Below are positions 9,379-20,463 of a stretch of 64,000 nt of DNA, piece by piece (within the stretch, counting starts at the first letter, position 1; every line of letters begins with the position of its first letter). The notes under the pieces are model-generated. The model searched no databases and was not told the DNA's origin. It was given only the letters and a program-made list of their open reading frames with translations. Source of the stretch: Gnetum montanum. Lineage: Eukaryota; Streptophyta; Gnetopsida; Gnetales; Gnetaceae. The position numbers were made by a program, and so were the translations under genes. The stretch covers positions 366,793 to 430,792 of the forward strand of contig MNCI01022125.1 of assembly GCA_015680685.1 (NCBI GenBank), given 5' to 3'.

Positions 9379-12212
9379 ATGGCACCCAAACCAAGGCATC
9401 CAAGGGATGAAGGACCATCACAACCAAGGGACAAGCATTCATGTATGGGAAGGGGACGAGGTGTGCAACCGCTAGAGTATGCGGAGGGCTCTCATTCAAC
9501 TGGGCCCTTCCGCAAAGGACCTGACATGGAATCTGTTCGCTAGAGTCCCGAAGAGGAGATTCCCAGCATGCAATCACTAGGGGATGAGACTCTTGGGATA
9601 GCACCACAACTTGAGGTCACCCTGACCTAAGCCTGCCTCGATGCTATCACGCCACATGAGGTGCAACGGACGGTCCTCCAAGAGTTAAATTTTGGACCAT
9701 TTCTCAAGAACGCTCCAGAAGATGTGAGACTTCAATTGCAGAACTCTCTGATGTGGCCAATCATCACAACCAGTGGTGAGTGGTACTTAGGAGAAACTTA
9801 TCTCTTCTAGAAGAATTGGCAACTAGGGTCAAGAGTAAGAATCAAAGACATTTATGTCTCTTACTCTTCNTTGCTTAGGAATTTCTGCCACATCTGCCCC
9901 AATTTCAGGCAACCCCAGAGCTTGCGCTATAGCTTCCGAAGAGTAAGAGACATAAATGTCTTTGATTNTGCAAAGAATTTGGCTCCTTGACCATGGTGGA
10001 GAGAGTATACTCCAAGATAGTGTCTTACCATTTGAATTCAATGGTAAGACTCAGCAAAATCACTGCCTTCTCCGCTCGTGCGTGTGCTGCCTTGAGTGGA
10101 AAATTTCTCATGAGTCTTCCACAACTGTTATTTTTGGAGATTGAAAAAAGGTTCACTGAGAACGAACGTGGAAGATGAGCTCTCCCCTTTCCCTGCCTAA
10201 TCTAAAAGTTATGCAAACGGGCAGGGATAGCACAGTACTCTAATGATATAATCCGGCGCACCCCAACTACCTCGTGGCGAGAGATGATGAAAGAAAAAAA
10301 TCCTATCACCACAAAAATAGAGAAAGAGCAGCAACCACCTTTACCACCTATGCAAACAACATAGCTGGGCTTACAAAACACAACAGAATACGTCCTCGAG
10401 CTCCGAGAAATGCTCTTGAGCCAACAAGAGCAATCTAGCAGAACTGGTGGACGAGAAGATACTTTGGTCTATCGCCTTGCCATGAGCCACCTGGAGTAAG
10501 TGACTCAATCAGTCAGCTTTCTTGAAAGGGCAAGGCCGATATTCTCTGCCGCCTGAGCACCAATTCCACCTAGAATAGATCCAAGCATCTAAGATGTATC
10601 AACCGCAACACAATAGTTGTTCCTTGAAATCTCAGGGAATGCTGCTACTTTTTGGGTATGCTTGGAAGATGGTGATGAGGCGATGGTCCTGGTGATGTAG
10701 CACCAGGGATAGGAAGTTACGGCCAAAGTGGTTGCTGATACAATTTCTACAGTCCTTAATGCACCAGCAACACCTGTACCAAACATTCATGGATTACAAG
10801 ATGTACAAGTGTTTGCTAGAACTTCACGTAGCAAGATTGATGCAGCCCAACATGAAGAATTGTTGGACCGACTGGTAGGAATTGGGCAACTACTTTCGGA
10901 TGTCTTTGACCTTCCGAACAACATCACTGCAACCTAGTCAGAGCTGTTATCAGCAAGGGGCAAGAGCATCATCTTAGAAGGGCAACTAGAAGCTGCTCAA
11001 GCTGCTTGTCAACGCTTGGTAATGGAGGTAGCCCAATTAAGAGCCCAGCTTGTCGATCTAGCCATCCTCGACCGCGAAATCACGAGAAATGAAGCTTTTC
11101 AAGAGCTTCAGCTTAAACTTTAGATTGTTGAGGATGTAAGGGAGATAACGATCCTTGACAAGTCCATAGTAGACACACGAGCTTATCACTTAGAGAAGGA
11201 CTTGGCAGAGGTTCACCAAGAGAATGTGCAGTTGACCGTAGAAGTTCATCTCTTGTGCAATGTTAATGCAGAGAATGCACACATGAAAGATTTCATCCAC
11301 CAATAGCAGGAGGAGCTAGCTAGGGTGAATGCAGACATAAGAAGGTTGGCAGCTGAAAATAGGAATCTGTCAATGGAGGAGGTTCAGGCATTGTGACAGA
11401 AGTCTATAATCGAAATTGCCACTTGGAAGAACGAGGCCCTAAAATTTGAAAAAATTAAAAATCATTACAGGGACCAAGTGGGATTGCAGAAGGAGGTCAA
11501 TGAGACGCACATTCAGGTCGCTAAAGCTAAGATGAACCAAACACTCTAGCAGCTTCAAGAAGGAGGCGATGTATGGCACTCCATCTTTGATAGATTGAAT
11601 GCCTACAACAAAGTAGAAATTCGCCTAAAGGAGCTGCGAATTGAAGAAATGACAGAATACATGGAATTGACCAACCTTTGATATGCAAACCTGGTTATGC
11701 TCACAACTGGGAGACCACGGGCAGAGCTAGAAAGACAAGTGGCCGCCTCGTATTCCTTATACGAGGGTGAGTTCTAGGTGCACAAGGCAAAAAAACAGAA
11801 GCTGGCAACAGTAAGCATGGAACTCGAGGTCCTCCACACAAGCTTTGAAGGCCAATGTACTGTCGCAGAGGACCTGGCCCGAAGAATGAATGACTACCAG
11901 TAGCTGCAGTCATCAATCCAAGTTCAATATTGAATGCAAGTAGTTCGTAGCCTAGTTTGTCAATTTAAAAGAACTGATCCCGGCATTGCCTTGCCCTTGG
12001 GAAGTTCTAGTTCTAGCACACATTGGAGAAGCCTCCTGGACCATGAACAACCCCAGAAGCAAAGAAGAGAAAATGAGGGCTCTCTTGGAGGCTTTCTGGC
12101 TACCTCCAGAAGTTGTAGTTGCCGCAGGACTTCGACATCCATGTCGTCACCAACACATGTGCTAGAGGCTGGAGAAGGACCGTCAGAACCACCGCCCCTA
12201 GGGACGGTGTGA
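9379..12212 (+). pseudogene. 3' ORF of element F: MAPK start, coiled-coil C-terminus
   Basis: Additional gene downstream of pol, in the position of the so-called env-like ORF of Athila elements. It starts MAPKPRHPRDEGPSQ. The middle part, once the mis-oriented segment at 9871-9967 is read in its proper direction, contains SSEAIAQALGLPEIG, resembling the putative plant transposon protein domain of such ORFs. From 10728 to 12212 one frame of about 495 codons is kept. It is rich in heptad-like Leu/Ala/Glu/Gln runs (for example LEGQLEAAQAACQRLVMEV), so a long coiled coil is likely. That stretch is broken by nine in-frame stops before its final stop: six TAG, three TGA, no TAA. The end is EPPPLGTV. 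I see no signal peptide or membrane segment, so an envelope role is not supported. Element B has a homologue; D has a shortened one. Function unknown. Confidence 0.75.
9870..9968. other. Assembly defect: 97-bp segment in reverse orientation between single Ns
   Basis: Single Ns at 9870 and 9968. The last 30 or so bases of the enclosed segment are the reverse complement of 9840-9869. Read in reverse, the segment continues the 3' ORF frame across the left junction, so it was probably placed backwards. Confidence 0.8.
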
Positions 12213-12445
12213 TCTTCTCCAGCAATTTTTTGCATCATCCTACATAGCAGAGGTTCCAGGACTAGCAGAGTGTTCAATTTTATCTCTGAACATTGCCATT
12301 TTTGTAATTTGTCCCCCTCTGTGACTCGGGCACTTGGTCAAATTTATGTTGTGTCATGTGTGTGTCATTAGGTGTTAAGTTATGTGTGTTGTAAATAAGA
12401 ATCCATACCTTCCAAATTGTAAAGTAACTCGAGGATGAGTTTTTG
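12213..12445 (+). other. Element F 3' leader region before the polypurine tract
   Basis: Non-coding stretch between the 3' ORF stop and the polypurine tract. It ends in ACTCGAGGATGAG, which is also found before the tracts of B and D (44332-44346, 43226-43237). Confidence 0.6.
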
Positions 12446-12461
12446 CTCAGTTATGGGGGTA
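12446..12461 (+). promoter_or_regulatory. Polypurine tract of element F
   Basis: CTCAGTTATGGGGGTA directly before the LTR start TGATGA; the normal site for plus-strand DNA priming. Equivalent sites are found before the 3' LTRs of B, C and D. Confidence 0.85.
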
Positions 12462-13428
12462 TGATGAAGTGTCAAAAGTCAATGCATTGACTGGGCCGCA
12501 TATATGAGGCCGCGTATACGTTGCCGCATTGATGCGGGCCCGTCGACATAGCCACCCTACGTCGACGTGGCCCCGTTTATGCAGCCACCTTTCCCGGATC
12601 TATAAATATGAGGGCCTTCTATCTCATTTAGGCATCTTTTTGAGTAGTTGTAGCGAAGCTCTTGCAGTTTGCTCTCACAAGAGATAGAATATTTTCCAAG
12701 TGCCCGCAGTAGGTGTAAGAAAAGTGATTGGATCTTTATTTGAGCATTGATGTATCTGAACCCATTGGCGTGACGGCAATAAAGACGAACTATTCAAGAA
12801 TACCTTGCAGCATTTGGACTTAGTTAATTACTCGTTAATGCTTTATTAGTTACTGTTTCATGTCTTTAATAGTTTAAAATGTTTATGCTTTATTAATTAC
12901 TCGTTAATGCTTTATTAGTTACTTGTTGATTATTTATGTTTTCATTATTATAATTTCAATCCTTATTGTTCATTCGTAGTTCGTTAAGCCATAAGTACGA
13001 CCATCTTGAATGTAATCCAAACACTTGGTAAGCCCAGCGATGCTTAACGTCTAGTAACCCAGCAGTGTTAGGAAATGCTCAGAACGTGCTCAGAAGATGG
13101 GACCAGATATGTATGCTAGGAGTAGTTAGAATATAAACTAGGATAATTAGAGATTAGATTATAGTTTATTCCTTCCCTTTCATACTTCAATTAGTTGCCA
13201 AAAAAGATAATAAAAAAGATATAAAAATCATTAGCGTTAGTCTCACTTAACCAACGTAACAGAACTTCACAAGTGAGATTAGGATGACAACGACCATTCT
13301 AACCCAAGGTTTCACTGGTTAGAAGTCTGGTGTATGTTAAGTGCTTATAGTCTATGGATTTCAACCGAGTCACGCATGAATGCTCGTGATTCGTATGGTT
13401 GGGCGTAAGGGTACCTAGCTGCTCATCA
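12462..13428 (+). repeat. 3' LTR of element F
   Basis: 967 bp, TGATGAAGTG to GCTCATCA. TATAAATA at 12601-12608 is a likely promoter. The 5' side carries GCGTATACG-type dyad motifs (12490-12590) in place of the GATATC motifs of the A/C/E subfamily. The internal part (ATAAAGACGAAC, TTACTCGTTAATGC repeats) and the terminal 100 bp match the other LTRs of the family. Confidence 0.9.
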
Positions 13429-14099
13429 ATCACGAAGCCCATCAATGATATGGTCCATTAGCCTTTCTTTGGAGAACTCATGGTCTGGACAGTTGTTTAA
13501 TAGTGCAAAATATCTTTCTAAGGCCATGTCTAAGGGTTCATGTTGTGCTTGTTTCCACTCTTGGATTTGTTTCCTCAAGGCTGACACTCTTGCATAGGTT
13601 TGATATCGTTCGTTAAAAAGTTCTACTATTTTTGACCAACGTCGTATTGAATTTGGTTTTAATGATCTATACCATACTTTTGCTTGGTCAACGAGTGTCA
13701 TAGGGAAGAGCTTGAGTTTTTCCCAATCATTATCAATGTTGTTCCATGTGTAGGCATCGTAGAAGGCTTGTAAATGTTGATGCAGATCTAAGTCATAGCC
13801 TCTTGAGAAATTAGGGAAGTTGTTTAAATTGAGCCTGGGTAGTCGGCTCTCTTTACGATGCATACGGGAGATTCGAACAGCCTCTTGTATTTGCGTTAGG
13901 CTTGTAGTGCCAGTAGGGGTTCATCGTCGTCAGGTAAGTTATGCTTTCATGTGTTGGGACGATGGTGCCTTCATTTTTGTTTATAGGAAACCCCCACCTT
14001 GGATTGCGTACTCCAATATTCATTGTCATCTAATTTGTTGGTTCTCCAATAAATTGCCTCACTAGGTGTGACATTGTTATAGTCTTGGAGGAGAGCCAT
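13429..14099 (-). pseudogene. gag of element E, N-terminal part (shortened, cut by F)
   Basis: Capsid protein of an Athila-like element. The likely start is the ATG at 14099 (MALLQDYNNVTPSEAIYW), 120 bases after the primer-binding site. That frame stops near 13976. The capsid core follows in another frame, from about 13911: IQEAVRISRMHRKESRLPRL, then DWEKLKLFPMTLVDQAKVWY and SIRRWSKIVELFNERYQTY, open to HIIDGLRD at the F insertion. The distance from ATG to capsid core is about 240 bp, against about 950 bp in element A. The N-terminal RS-like variable region has therefore been lost. The core itself shows no stop over 145 codons. Confidence 0.82.
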
Positions 14100-14220
14100 G
14101 GTAGTGAAGTTGTGTGTGAATTTATATGTGAATTTTTATAATTATTTCTTTCTTAAAGATATATCGTTAAGTCCTATATAGCGACCTTGTATGATATAAC
14201 TAATCTAGATAACTAGCACC

Positions 14221-14240
14221 GTCCCCGGCAATGGTGCCAA
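14221..14240 (-). promoter_or_regulatory. Primer-binding site of element E
   Basis: Minus strand TTGGCACCATTGCCGGGGAC abuts the LTR end. It matches the complement of the plant tRNA-Asp 3' end (TGGCGCCGTTGCCGGGGA, from memory) except for two G-to-A changes, both at CpG. Confidence 0.85.
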
Positions 14241-15086
14241 TGATAAGTGGCGAGGTACCCCTCCGCTCAACTATACAAATACAAGCGTTACATGCTCGAT
14301 CTGGTTGAACTCCGCAGATAGACTAGTTATGGCATCTAGACAGTTAGCCTTAGGTCACAGTTCACTGTCTTCCCACCTAGACTAGTATTATCTTTGTCAC
14401 GTATGGTTTAGTCCAGAGTGAGGTGTATGATGTGGTTTCTAATCTAACGCTACTCCTGAAGGCAATGGAAAGTAATATTCACTAATCTAGGAGAGAGAGG
14501 GTGAGAGAATCAAAAATAGCCTAAGTGCGATGATTATCTATTCCTTGAGTATCCATACACACCTTGGACTTCGTGCACGACTACCACTGGAATTACCAAG
14601 CGCAGATCCTAGGTATGCTACTGGGTTACCAAGTAGTCACACTTAAGTGCTCGTAATCAAGTCGTACTCATTTCGCATTTAATAGGAGTTTAAGGGTAAG
14701 AGAGATTAATTAGGAAAGTAGTAAATAACAAGTAAATAAATAATTAATCTAAGTGAATGCTGCAATGATGAAGTAATCTTGATCTTTATTGCTGGTCATG
14801 TGCATGTCCAAGTACATCACACTCAAATAAAGGATGCCGTACAATTACATTCACCACACTATGGGCATGCACCGGGAGAAAAAGGGTTGAGAGGAAAAAC
14901 AAAAACTAAAATCAAACTTAACTCTAAACTAACTTCCTAATAAAGATAACTGATTTGTCTACCTCTTATTTATAGATGAGAAGACAGGCTGCGATATCGC
15001 GTACGCGATATTGCGTCGGCTATGATACTGCGGATGCGACATCGTGGGTGTGATATCGCGACTGTCAGCAAATTCATGAATCATCA
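14241..15086 (-). repeat. 5' LTR of element E
   Basis: 846 bp. Minus strand starts TGATGATTC and ends CCACTTATCA. It has a GATATCGCG-type dyad array (14990-15062) upstream of the TATA-like ATAAATAAGAGG (14966-14977), and shares its 3' half with the LTRs of A, C and D. Confidence 0.85.
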
Positions 15087-15715
15087 AGTAGCTATATGGT
15101 ATCTTTATTTAAGTGGGGTATACCAAAATGTACCTCCTAAATGAAAATAAAGATTAAGATTATTTATAATCATTACAAAATCTCACATAGAATCGTTTTA
15201 CTTTCCATTGTAGTTTACTTTCCAATGTGTTTTATATTTTCACTATATGTTAATATGTTGGCAAAATAAGTGTGATGGTTTCAAGTAGTAAGTATAATTA
15301 TTTAGTAACCCACTAGTGATATCGGTTAGTTTGTTTAGTAACAAGTTACTTTGTAATCTTAGGGACAATTGTATGAGCCCAAGATGTGAATAGTAGGCCA
15401 TGACTAGATACTTCTTGCCCTAGGCTAGACTAGCATTTACTTTCATTGTTACCTAGTTAATTAGAATTAACATTCACTTTATAATATTTTACATTTACTT
15501 CATAAGTGTTTATCAATGTCATTATATCATATGCCTTAATTTGAGTTAAACCATATATTTCAATTGCCATTTACTCTAGTATGAAGACAACGATCAATGA
15601 TCTTCATGTTAACTTTCTAGAACATATATTATTCCATTCATGGATTACAATCAATTCATGTGCCATGCTTGTGTGATTTGTATGATTCAGCATTGAAAAT
15701 GCTTGCTATTCATCA
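15087..15715 (+). repeat. 5' LTR of element B, right part
   Basis: Aligns with the 3' LTR (44367-45246) from its middle onward; for example AATAAAGATT, ACTAGCATTTA and CTTGTGTGATTTGTATGATT are shared in order. It ends ATTCATCA. The left part is displaced by element E. Confidence 0.82.
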
Positions 15716-15735
15716 TTAGTGTTATTGTTGGAAAT
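15716..15735 (+). promoter_or_regulatory. Decayed primer-binding site of element B
   Basis: TTAGTGTTATTGTTGGAAAT directly after the LTR. Compared with TGGCGCCGTTGCCGGGGA there are nine differences over 19 aligned positions, all C-to-T or G-to-A. Confidence 0.7.
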
Positions 15736-15935
15736 TATATCAATATTTTAGTTAGTTGACATTATATGAGTCCATTGTCTTGGGATTTCACAATTTAATT
15801 TTTAGGAAATATAATATTTTAAAACACACACATAGATCTTAATTGATTATATATAGTTTCTACACACACAAGTAATCCTCCACTTGCAAATAACATTAAT
15901 AATAGTAATGACAAAATTTATATTGGAGAAACCTA

Positions 15936-16984
15936 AAATGGACCAATGTGAACCAAATATCTTATGCTCATGCTAATCCTTATTACCCAGACTTCACCTT
16001 CATTTTTCATCAAGATGAATAGTATTGATGGATAGATTTATAGGGCAATATTGTATTACCACTTAACCAATCAACTCCATCTATAATCAAGGATATTCTA
16101 CTAAGATCTAATGTTGGTCATGCACATGAAGGCTATCAAGCCTTAGAGAATGTGACTTGAGCCTATTAGCCAATAGAGATCAAAGCTAGAAGAGATGCTA
16201 TCATGGAATCAAGGCATAAGCATAACATGATAAAATACATATCTAAAGTGATACTATCATCAAAGAAAGAATATGTAGGGTATTGGTCTAAGAAGTCTCA
16301 TCATCATTCATCTACTTCTCGACCACCTATCTTACATACTAAAGATACCATACATCATAAACTGTGTTTCGCTTTAGTAGAAATCTTAGGAATGGATGAA
16401 ATAAATCCTAGAACAAGAAGGGATCAAAGGCCTAGGATCCTTAGAAAATTTAAAAATAATGAACTAAATTATCATAGAAGGAGAGAACATTAGTGCAACT
16501 CTCTTAACCCTTCATCCTTTTTGTCACCCTCATCAATAGACTTTGAAGAAGATGAATACAGACATGAAGATAGAGATCCATAAAGAAATCAAGATAAACC
16601 AGCTGGTAGAGATCGACAAAAGGTCAAGAAAGACATTTAGAAGAATAAGAAATAATGATGAAAATGAAGAGGAAGACAAAGAAAGAGAGAGAAGGTGTAG
16701 GAGAAGAAATGATGAAAAGGATTGAAGGAACCATCATCACTATAATAAAGATCATGATCAAAGAGGTCATATGCATTTTGACAAAGCATCAAAAGAATAG
16801 TTGCATCAAGTGACTCAACATCAATAACATTTCTAAATTTGAGGATGGTTATAATGTCAATTTATAGCAACATTTGTAAATATTCAATGTTGTCTACACA
16901 CTTTAAAACATTAAAAATGATTGGTTGAAACTTAGGTTATTTCCAATGTCACTCATCAAGGAAACTAAGAACTACTATAGATCC
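15936..16984 (+). pseudogene. gag of element B, N-terminal part
   Basis: Capsid gene start, homologous to element A gag. YYPDFTFIFHQDE matches A's YIPNFTFVFHQDK, and GNIVLPLNQ matches GNIVLPLDR. A basic, RS-like stretch (EEDKERERRCRRRNDEKD near 16675-16725) and a His-rich stretch follow. The capsid start (NDWLKLRLFPMSLIKETKNYYRS) runs up to the insertion of A, then resumes at 23876 as LKLDFIRRW. Several point stops break the frame, for example at 16018-16020. The exact start codon was not determined. Confidence 0.75.
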
Positions 16985-17779
16985 TGATGAGCCGCGATAT
17001 CATGTTCAGAATATCGAGTCGGCCCCTGTGATATTGCGTACGCGAAATTGTAACCCGTCGTCAGTTCTATAAATAAGAGGTAGCTTTCCCTTGTTTTCAC
17101 ATCTAGATCTAGACCCTTAGCTAAACTCTGGTAGTTTTACCATTCCAGAGATAGAATAATTTCCATGTGCCCACAGTAGGAGTCTCAAATTGAACGGATC
17201 TTTATTCGAGCAAATTGTACTTGAGCACACATTTGTGTACAGAAATAAAGACAAACTTTCTGATAAACCTTGCAGCATGTGGACTAAGCTAAATAGGATT
17301 TAATAAATGTTAAATGTTTAAATGCTTTCTTAGATAATTAATCTCTCTCAACCCTTTACTCTCCTAGTTAAGTGCATTCAGTACGATCGCTTCGAGCACG
17401 TGTGTAACGCTTGGTAACCTAATAACAAGTAGCGTTTGGTAATCCTAGTAGTCGTGCACTGGTTCAGGGTGTGTACGGTAAGTGGGGATGGATACTGATG
17501 CTAGGACCATTAGAACTTAGTTAATTAAAGTTAGTCATTTAGTCTGTTCACCCTTCACCTCTTAGCATAGGCGTTAAAAAGATAAAAGACATAAAAATCA
17601 TATACCTTAGACTTACTTAACCATACAACCATGAAAATACAAGTCTGGGAAGACAACGATTGATTAACCTTAAGTGTTCCATTAGGGCACGTAAGTAGTT
17701 AGTCCTTGGAGTTTGACTGGATTGTGCGTGCATGCTCGTATTCGTATGGTTGAGTGTAGGGATACCTCGCCACTCATCA
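16985..17779 (+). repeat. 5' LTR of element A
   Basis: 795 bp, TGATGAGCCG to CACTCATCA. TATAAATA at 17068-17075; GATATC/GATATT motifs lie upstream (16996-17050). The terminal part matches 23369-23870. Confidence 0.92.
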
Positions 17780-17799
17780 TTGGCACTGTTGTCGGGGAC
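17780..17799 (+). promoter_or_regulatory. Primer-binding site of element A
   Basis: TTGGCACTGTTGTCGGGGAC follows the LTR. It is the tRNA-Asp type with three C-to-T or G-to-A changes. Confidence 0.85.
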
Positions 17800-17924
17800 T
17801 TAGTTTTTTGTGTGCTACGTAGAACATAGGAGATCATCCATATTGTTGGGAGTTTAAATGAACCCTTAGGGTTCATTAAGAGAAAAATAACATAACGGTA
17901 AACAACACACCGAACAAGACGAAA

Positions 17925-20445
17925 ATGTCTTCTTCTTCGAACAAAAGCACTTCATTGCCTAGGAACAACACTAGAGATAGTCGGCGACACAACACACATA
18001 ACCAAAATCTGCTAGTTCCTCAACAATTCAGTGTGGTATATATTCATCACGACGAATATATACCCAACTTTACCTTTGTCTTTCATCAAGACAAACAACT
18101 ACGTTGGAGAGATTTGGAGGGTAACATAGTGTTACCTCTAGACAGAGTAGCCCCCAACATGCTCCTTCGTGCCCTTGCAGGAATAGGCATGTCACAATTA
18201 TATGCTGAGTACGTTGCATGTGATTACAACGCAAGGGACTACCATCCCATAGAAGTGCAACATCAACGAGACTCATGACAGGAGAGTTACCACACATCTT
18301 TGAAGGGCAAAGGCCCCCGTAATGCTTCACCCGTCTTAAACGAAATCGAGGGTGGTAAACCTATTTTCATAGGTTCTGCACAAAATGATGTTCCTCCTCC
18401 TAATGATGGTTAGGAGGTGGTGTATTAGAACTTGTGCTCCATGATTCACAACCTTGGTTTTGATCCCCAAGAACACCAAGTGTTCAACAAGGGAACACGA
18501 ACACATGATAAGGGTGAGCATTCTAATCATCATCATGATCAGAGCTAGGACCACCGAAGAGAAGGTAGGGAACATCATCATGGCGATGGTTCTCCTTCTT
18601 CTTCACCTTCATCATCACATTCACCCTCTCCTTCAACATCAGGACACAGTCATAAGGAACCTAACCGTGAGGATAAGGGTAAGCAAAATGAGAGACCTCG
18701 ACGAGAGAGTCGAGAGCGAGGACGAGGGCACTCTAGAGAATTGAGGCATGAAAGAAGGGAAAGTAGGGAACCACATAGACATCATAGATGATATGAGAGA
18801 GAGGACAATGAAGAACCCCTACTTGAAACTTGAAGCATGTTAGACATTACAGAGGCCATTAGAATTCCTACAAGGCACCAAAAAGATAGCAGGATCAAGA
18901 GACTAGACATGAATAATATCCCATGATTTGAGGGGGGATACAACGCTGATCCTCAGAACCACTTACAGGCATTTTATGATGCATGTGCCTTGCAGAACAT
19001 CGAGAAAAAGTGGCAAAAATTAAAGTTTTTTCCAAGGATACTAGTAAAAGAAGCAGAAAGCTAGTACCAGTCCTTAGAACCGGAAACCATTAGGAGGTGG
19101 AGTACGATGCTAGAACTGTTTAATGATAAATATCAAATGTACTCCCGAGTGTCCAACCTACAAAACAAAATCCAAGGATGGAAGCAGGAAAATCATGAAT
19201 CCTTGGATGTTGCCATGGTCCATTATTATACACTGTTACATCGTTGCCCAGGCCATGGTTACTTGCAGCAGGATCAACTATGCCATTTCATAGATGGACT
19301 TAGGTATGAAACTAGGAGAACCCTTGGAACATATGCCCAAGGGAGATTATCTGAGCTTAGGTCCCATTGGATCCATAGATTGCTGGAACAAGTAGCTAAG
19401 GAAGAAGGAGAGCTACGTAAGAGAGAAAGTGCGGAAGAGTACAACCGTGATCCTTCCCTTCGAAACAGGGGAGTGAGATTCTATGAGGAGGAGGAAGAGT
19501 CACCACTTGAAGAGTTGGTGCATAGGAAAACCTTTCTATTACAAAAATTAACAATAGAAGTGTGAGCAAAGGTAGACCAAATGTCATACTCCTTAGATAG
19601 TAGATTCGAAACCGTTCTCAAAATTGTAGAGGAGTCTAAGGAGCGAGGTAGTGACCATGATAAAACGAAAAAGAGGGATTTGGACCATGCACGTAACAAA
19701 GGTAAGGGTAAAATGGCTATCACTAAAGAGGTTATGGATTTGGATACAGATAATGATGGGTGGATGTAAGATATGCCAATATGACCATCCTAAGGGATGT
19801 TGCCCAATAATCTCACATCTACAAGAGTCTGGGGTGTATGCACTCAACCCAAGACTTAACAAATGGCAAGCACCCTGTCGATTACGTTATCCCCAAGGTA
19901 ACCCAAGGTAGTTCCACCAACCCTTAACGTATTATCCAAGTGAAACTTCGCCACAACCTATCGAGCAACACTAGCAGTGGCAATACCCATAGTCATGGGG
20001 GATGCCACCGCCAAGGCAACAATACCCTTACCGACAACTGGATTCATATGGCTATTATGTGCAACAGCCAATCTCTCCACATGACTCTATTGGTTGTGTG
20101 ACACCACCACGTCACTACCAAGCTCGGGAGTACTATAGGACTCCTTCTCCTGGGAGAGACACACCACATACATACCATCCTCCAAATCCATCTGCCACTC
20201 TCACGCCGATAGATCCATTACCATCCGCTTTGGCAATGCAAGGGGAACTTCCCACACAACCACAACAATGTAATGCTATGAGAGCTGTGAACCTTCAACT
20301 CGCTACTGGTTCTGACAATCGTACAAAGAGAAGGCCTTTCTTCAGAACCAACAGTCCAAACAAGCTCTCACAACCACAAGCGGTTGAGCCTGCAAACGTT
20401 CCTCCGTCAAATAAGGCTTCGGAGCTCCCTTCAAACCAAAAATAG
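17925..20445 (+). pseudogene. gag of element A (broken)
   Basis: Athila-like capsid protein, start MSSSSNKSTSLPRNN at 17925. Order: N-terminal conserved part (NFTFVFHQDK, GNIVLPLDR), a Ser/His/Pro-rich linker, an RS/RE-rich stretch near 18690-18790 (RPRRESRERGRGHSRE), then the capsid core (SRIKRLDMNNIP, DPQNHLQAFYDACALQNIE, IRRWSTMLELFNDKYQMYS, HYYTLLHRCPGHGYL). A zinc-knuckle-like motif CKICQYDHPKGCC follows near 19768-19806, then a Pro/Gln/Tyr-rich tail ending at 20445. In-frame stops break the first 1.1 kb. A frameshift near 19765 moves the zinc knuckle and tail into another frame. The knuckle spacing (C-x2-C-x3-H-x3-C) is shorter than the usual CCHC box. Confidence 0.85.
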
Positions 20446-20463
20446 AGCTCAACGCATACGATT

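Larger units (their letters stand above)
6218..13428 (+). mobile_element. Element F: Athila-like Ty3 retrotransposon, 3' part
   Basis: Plus-strand element, cut on the left by G. Order: integrase (6218-7390), conserved non-coding spacer (7391-9378), 3' ORF (9379-12212), polypurine tract (12446-12461), 3' LTR (12462-13428). It is inserted in the gag gene of the minus-strand element E; E's gag frame stops exactly at the LTR end. The predicted duplication is ATCAC (13429-13433), whose partner lies left of the window. This is the only copy here showing both pol and a nearly complete 3' ORF. Confidence 0.88.
13429..15086 (-). mobile_element. Element E: Athila-like retrotransposon, 5' part
   Basis: Minus-strand element with 5' LTR (15086-14241), primer-binding site (14240-14221) and the beginning of gag, cut by element F at 13428/13429. 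It is itself inserted in the 5' LTR of B: sequence alignable with the middle of B's 3' LTR starts at 15087. The predicted target duplication is AGTAG (15087-15091). Its primer site has only two apparent changes and the visible capsid core has no stop, so it seems the least decayed member. Confidence 0.82.

Noticed and set aside
9379-12212. Calling the 3' ORF an envelope gene
   Set aside because: The position matches env-like ORFs, but no signal peptide, membrane anchor or fusion-type segment is visible; coiled coil and a plant transposon domain explain it better.
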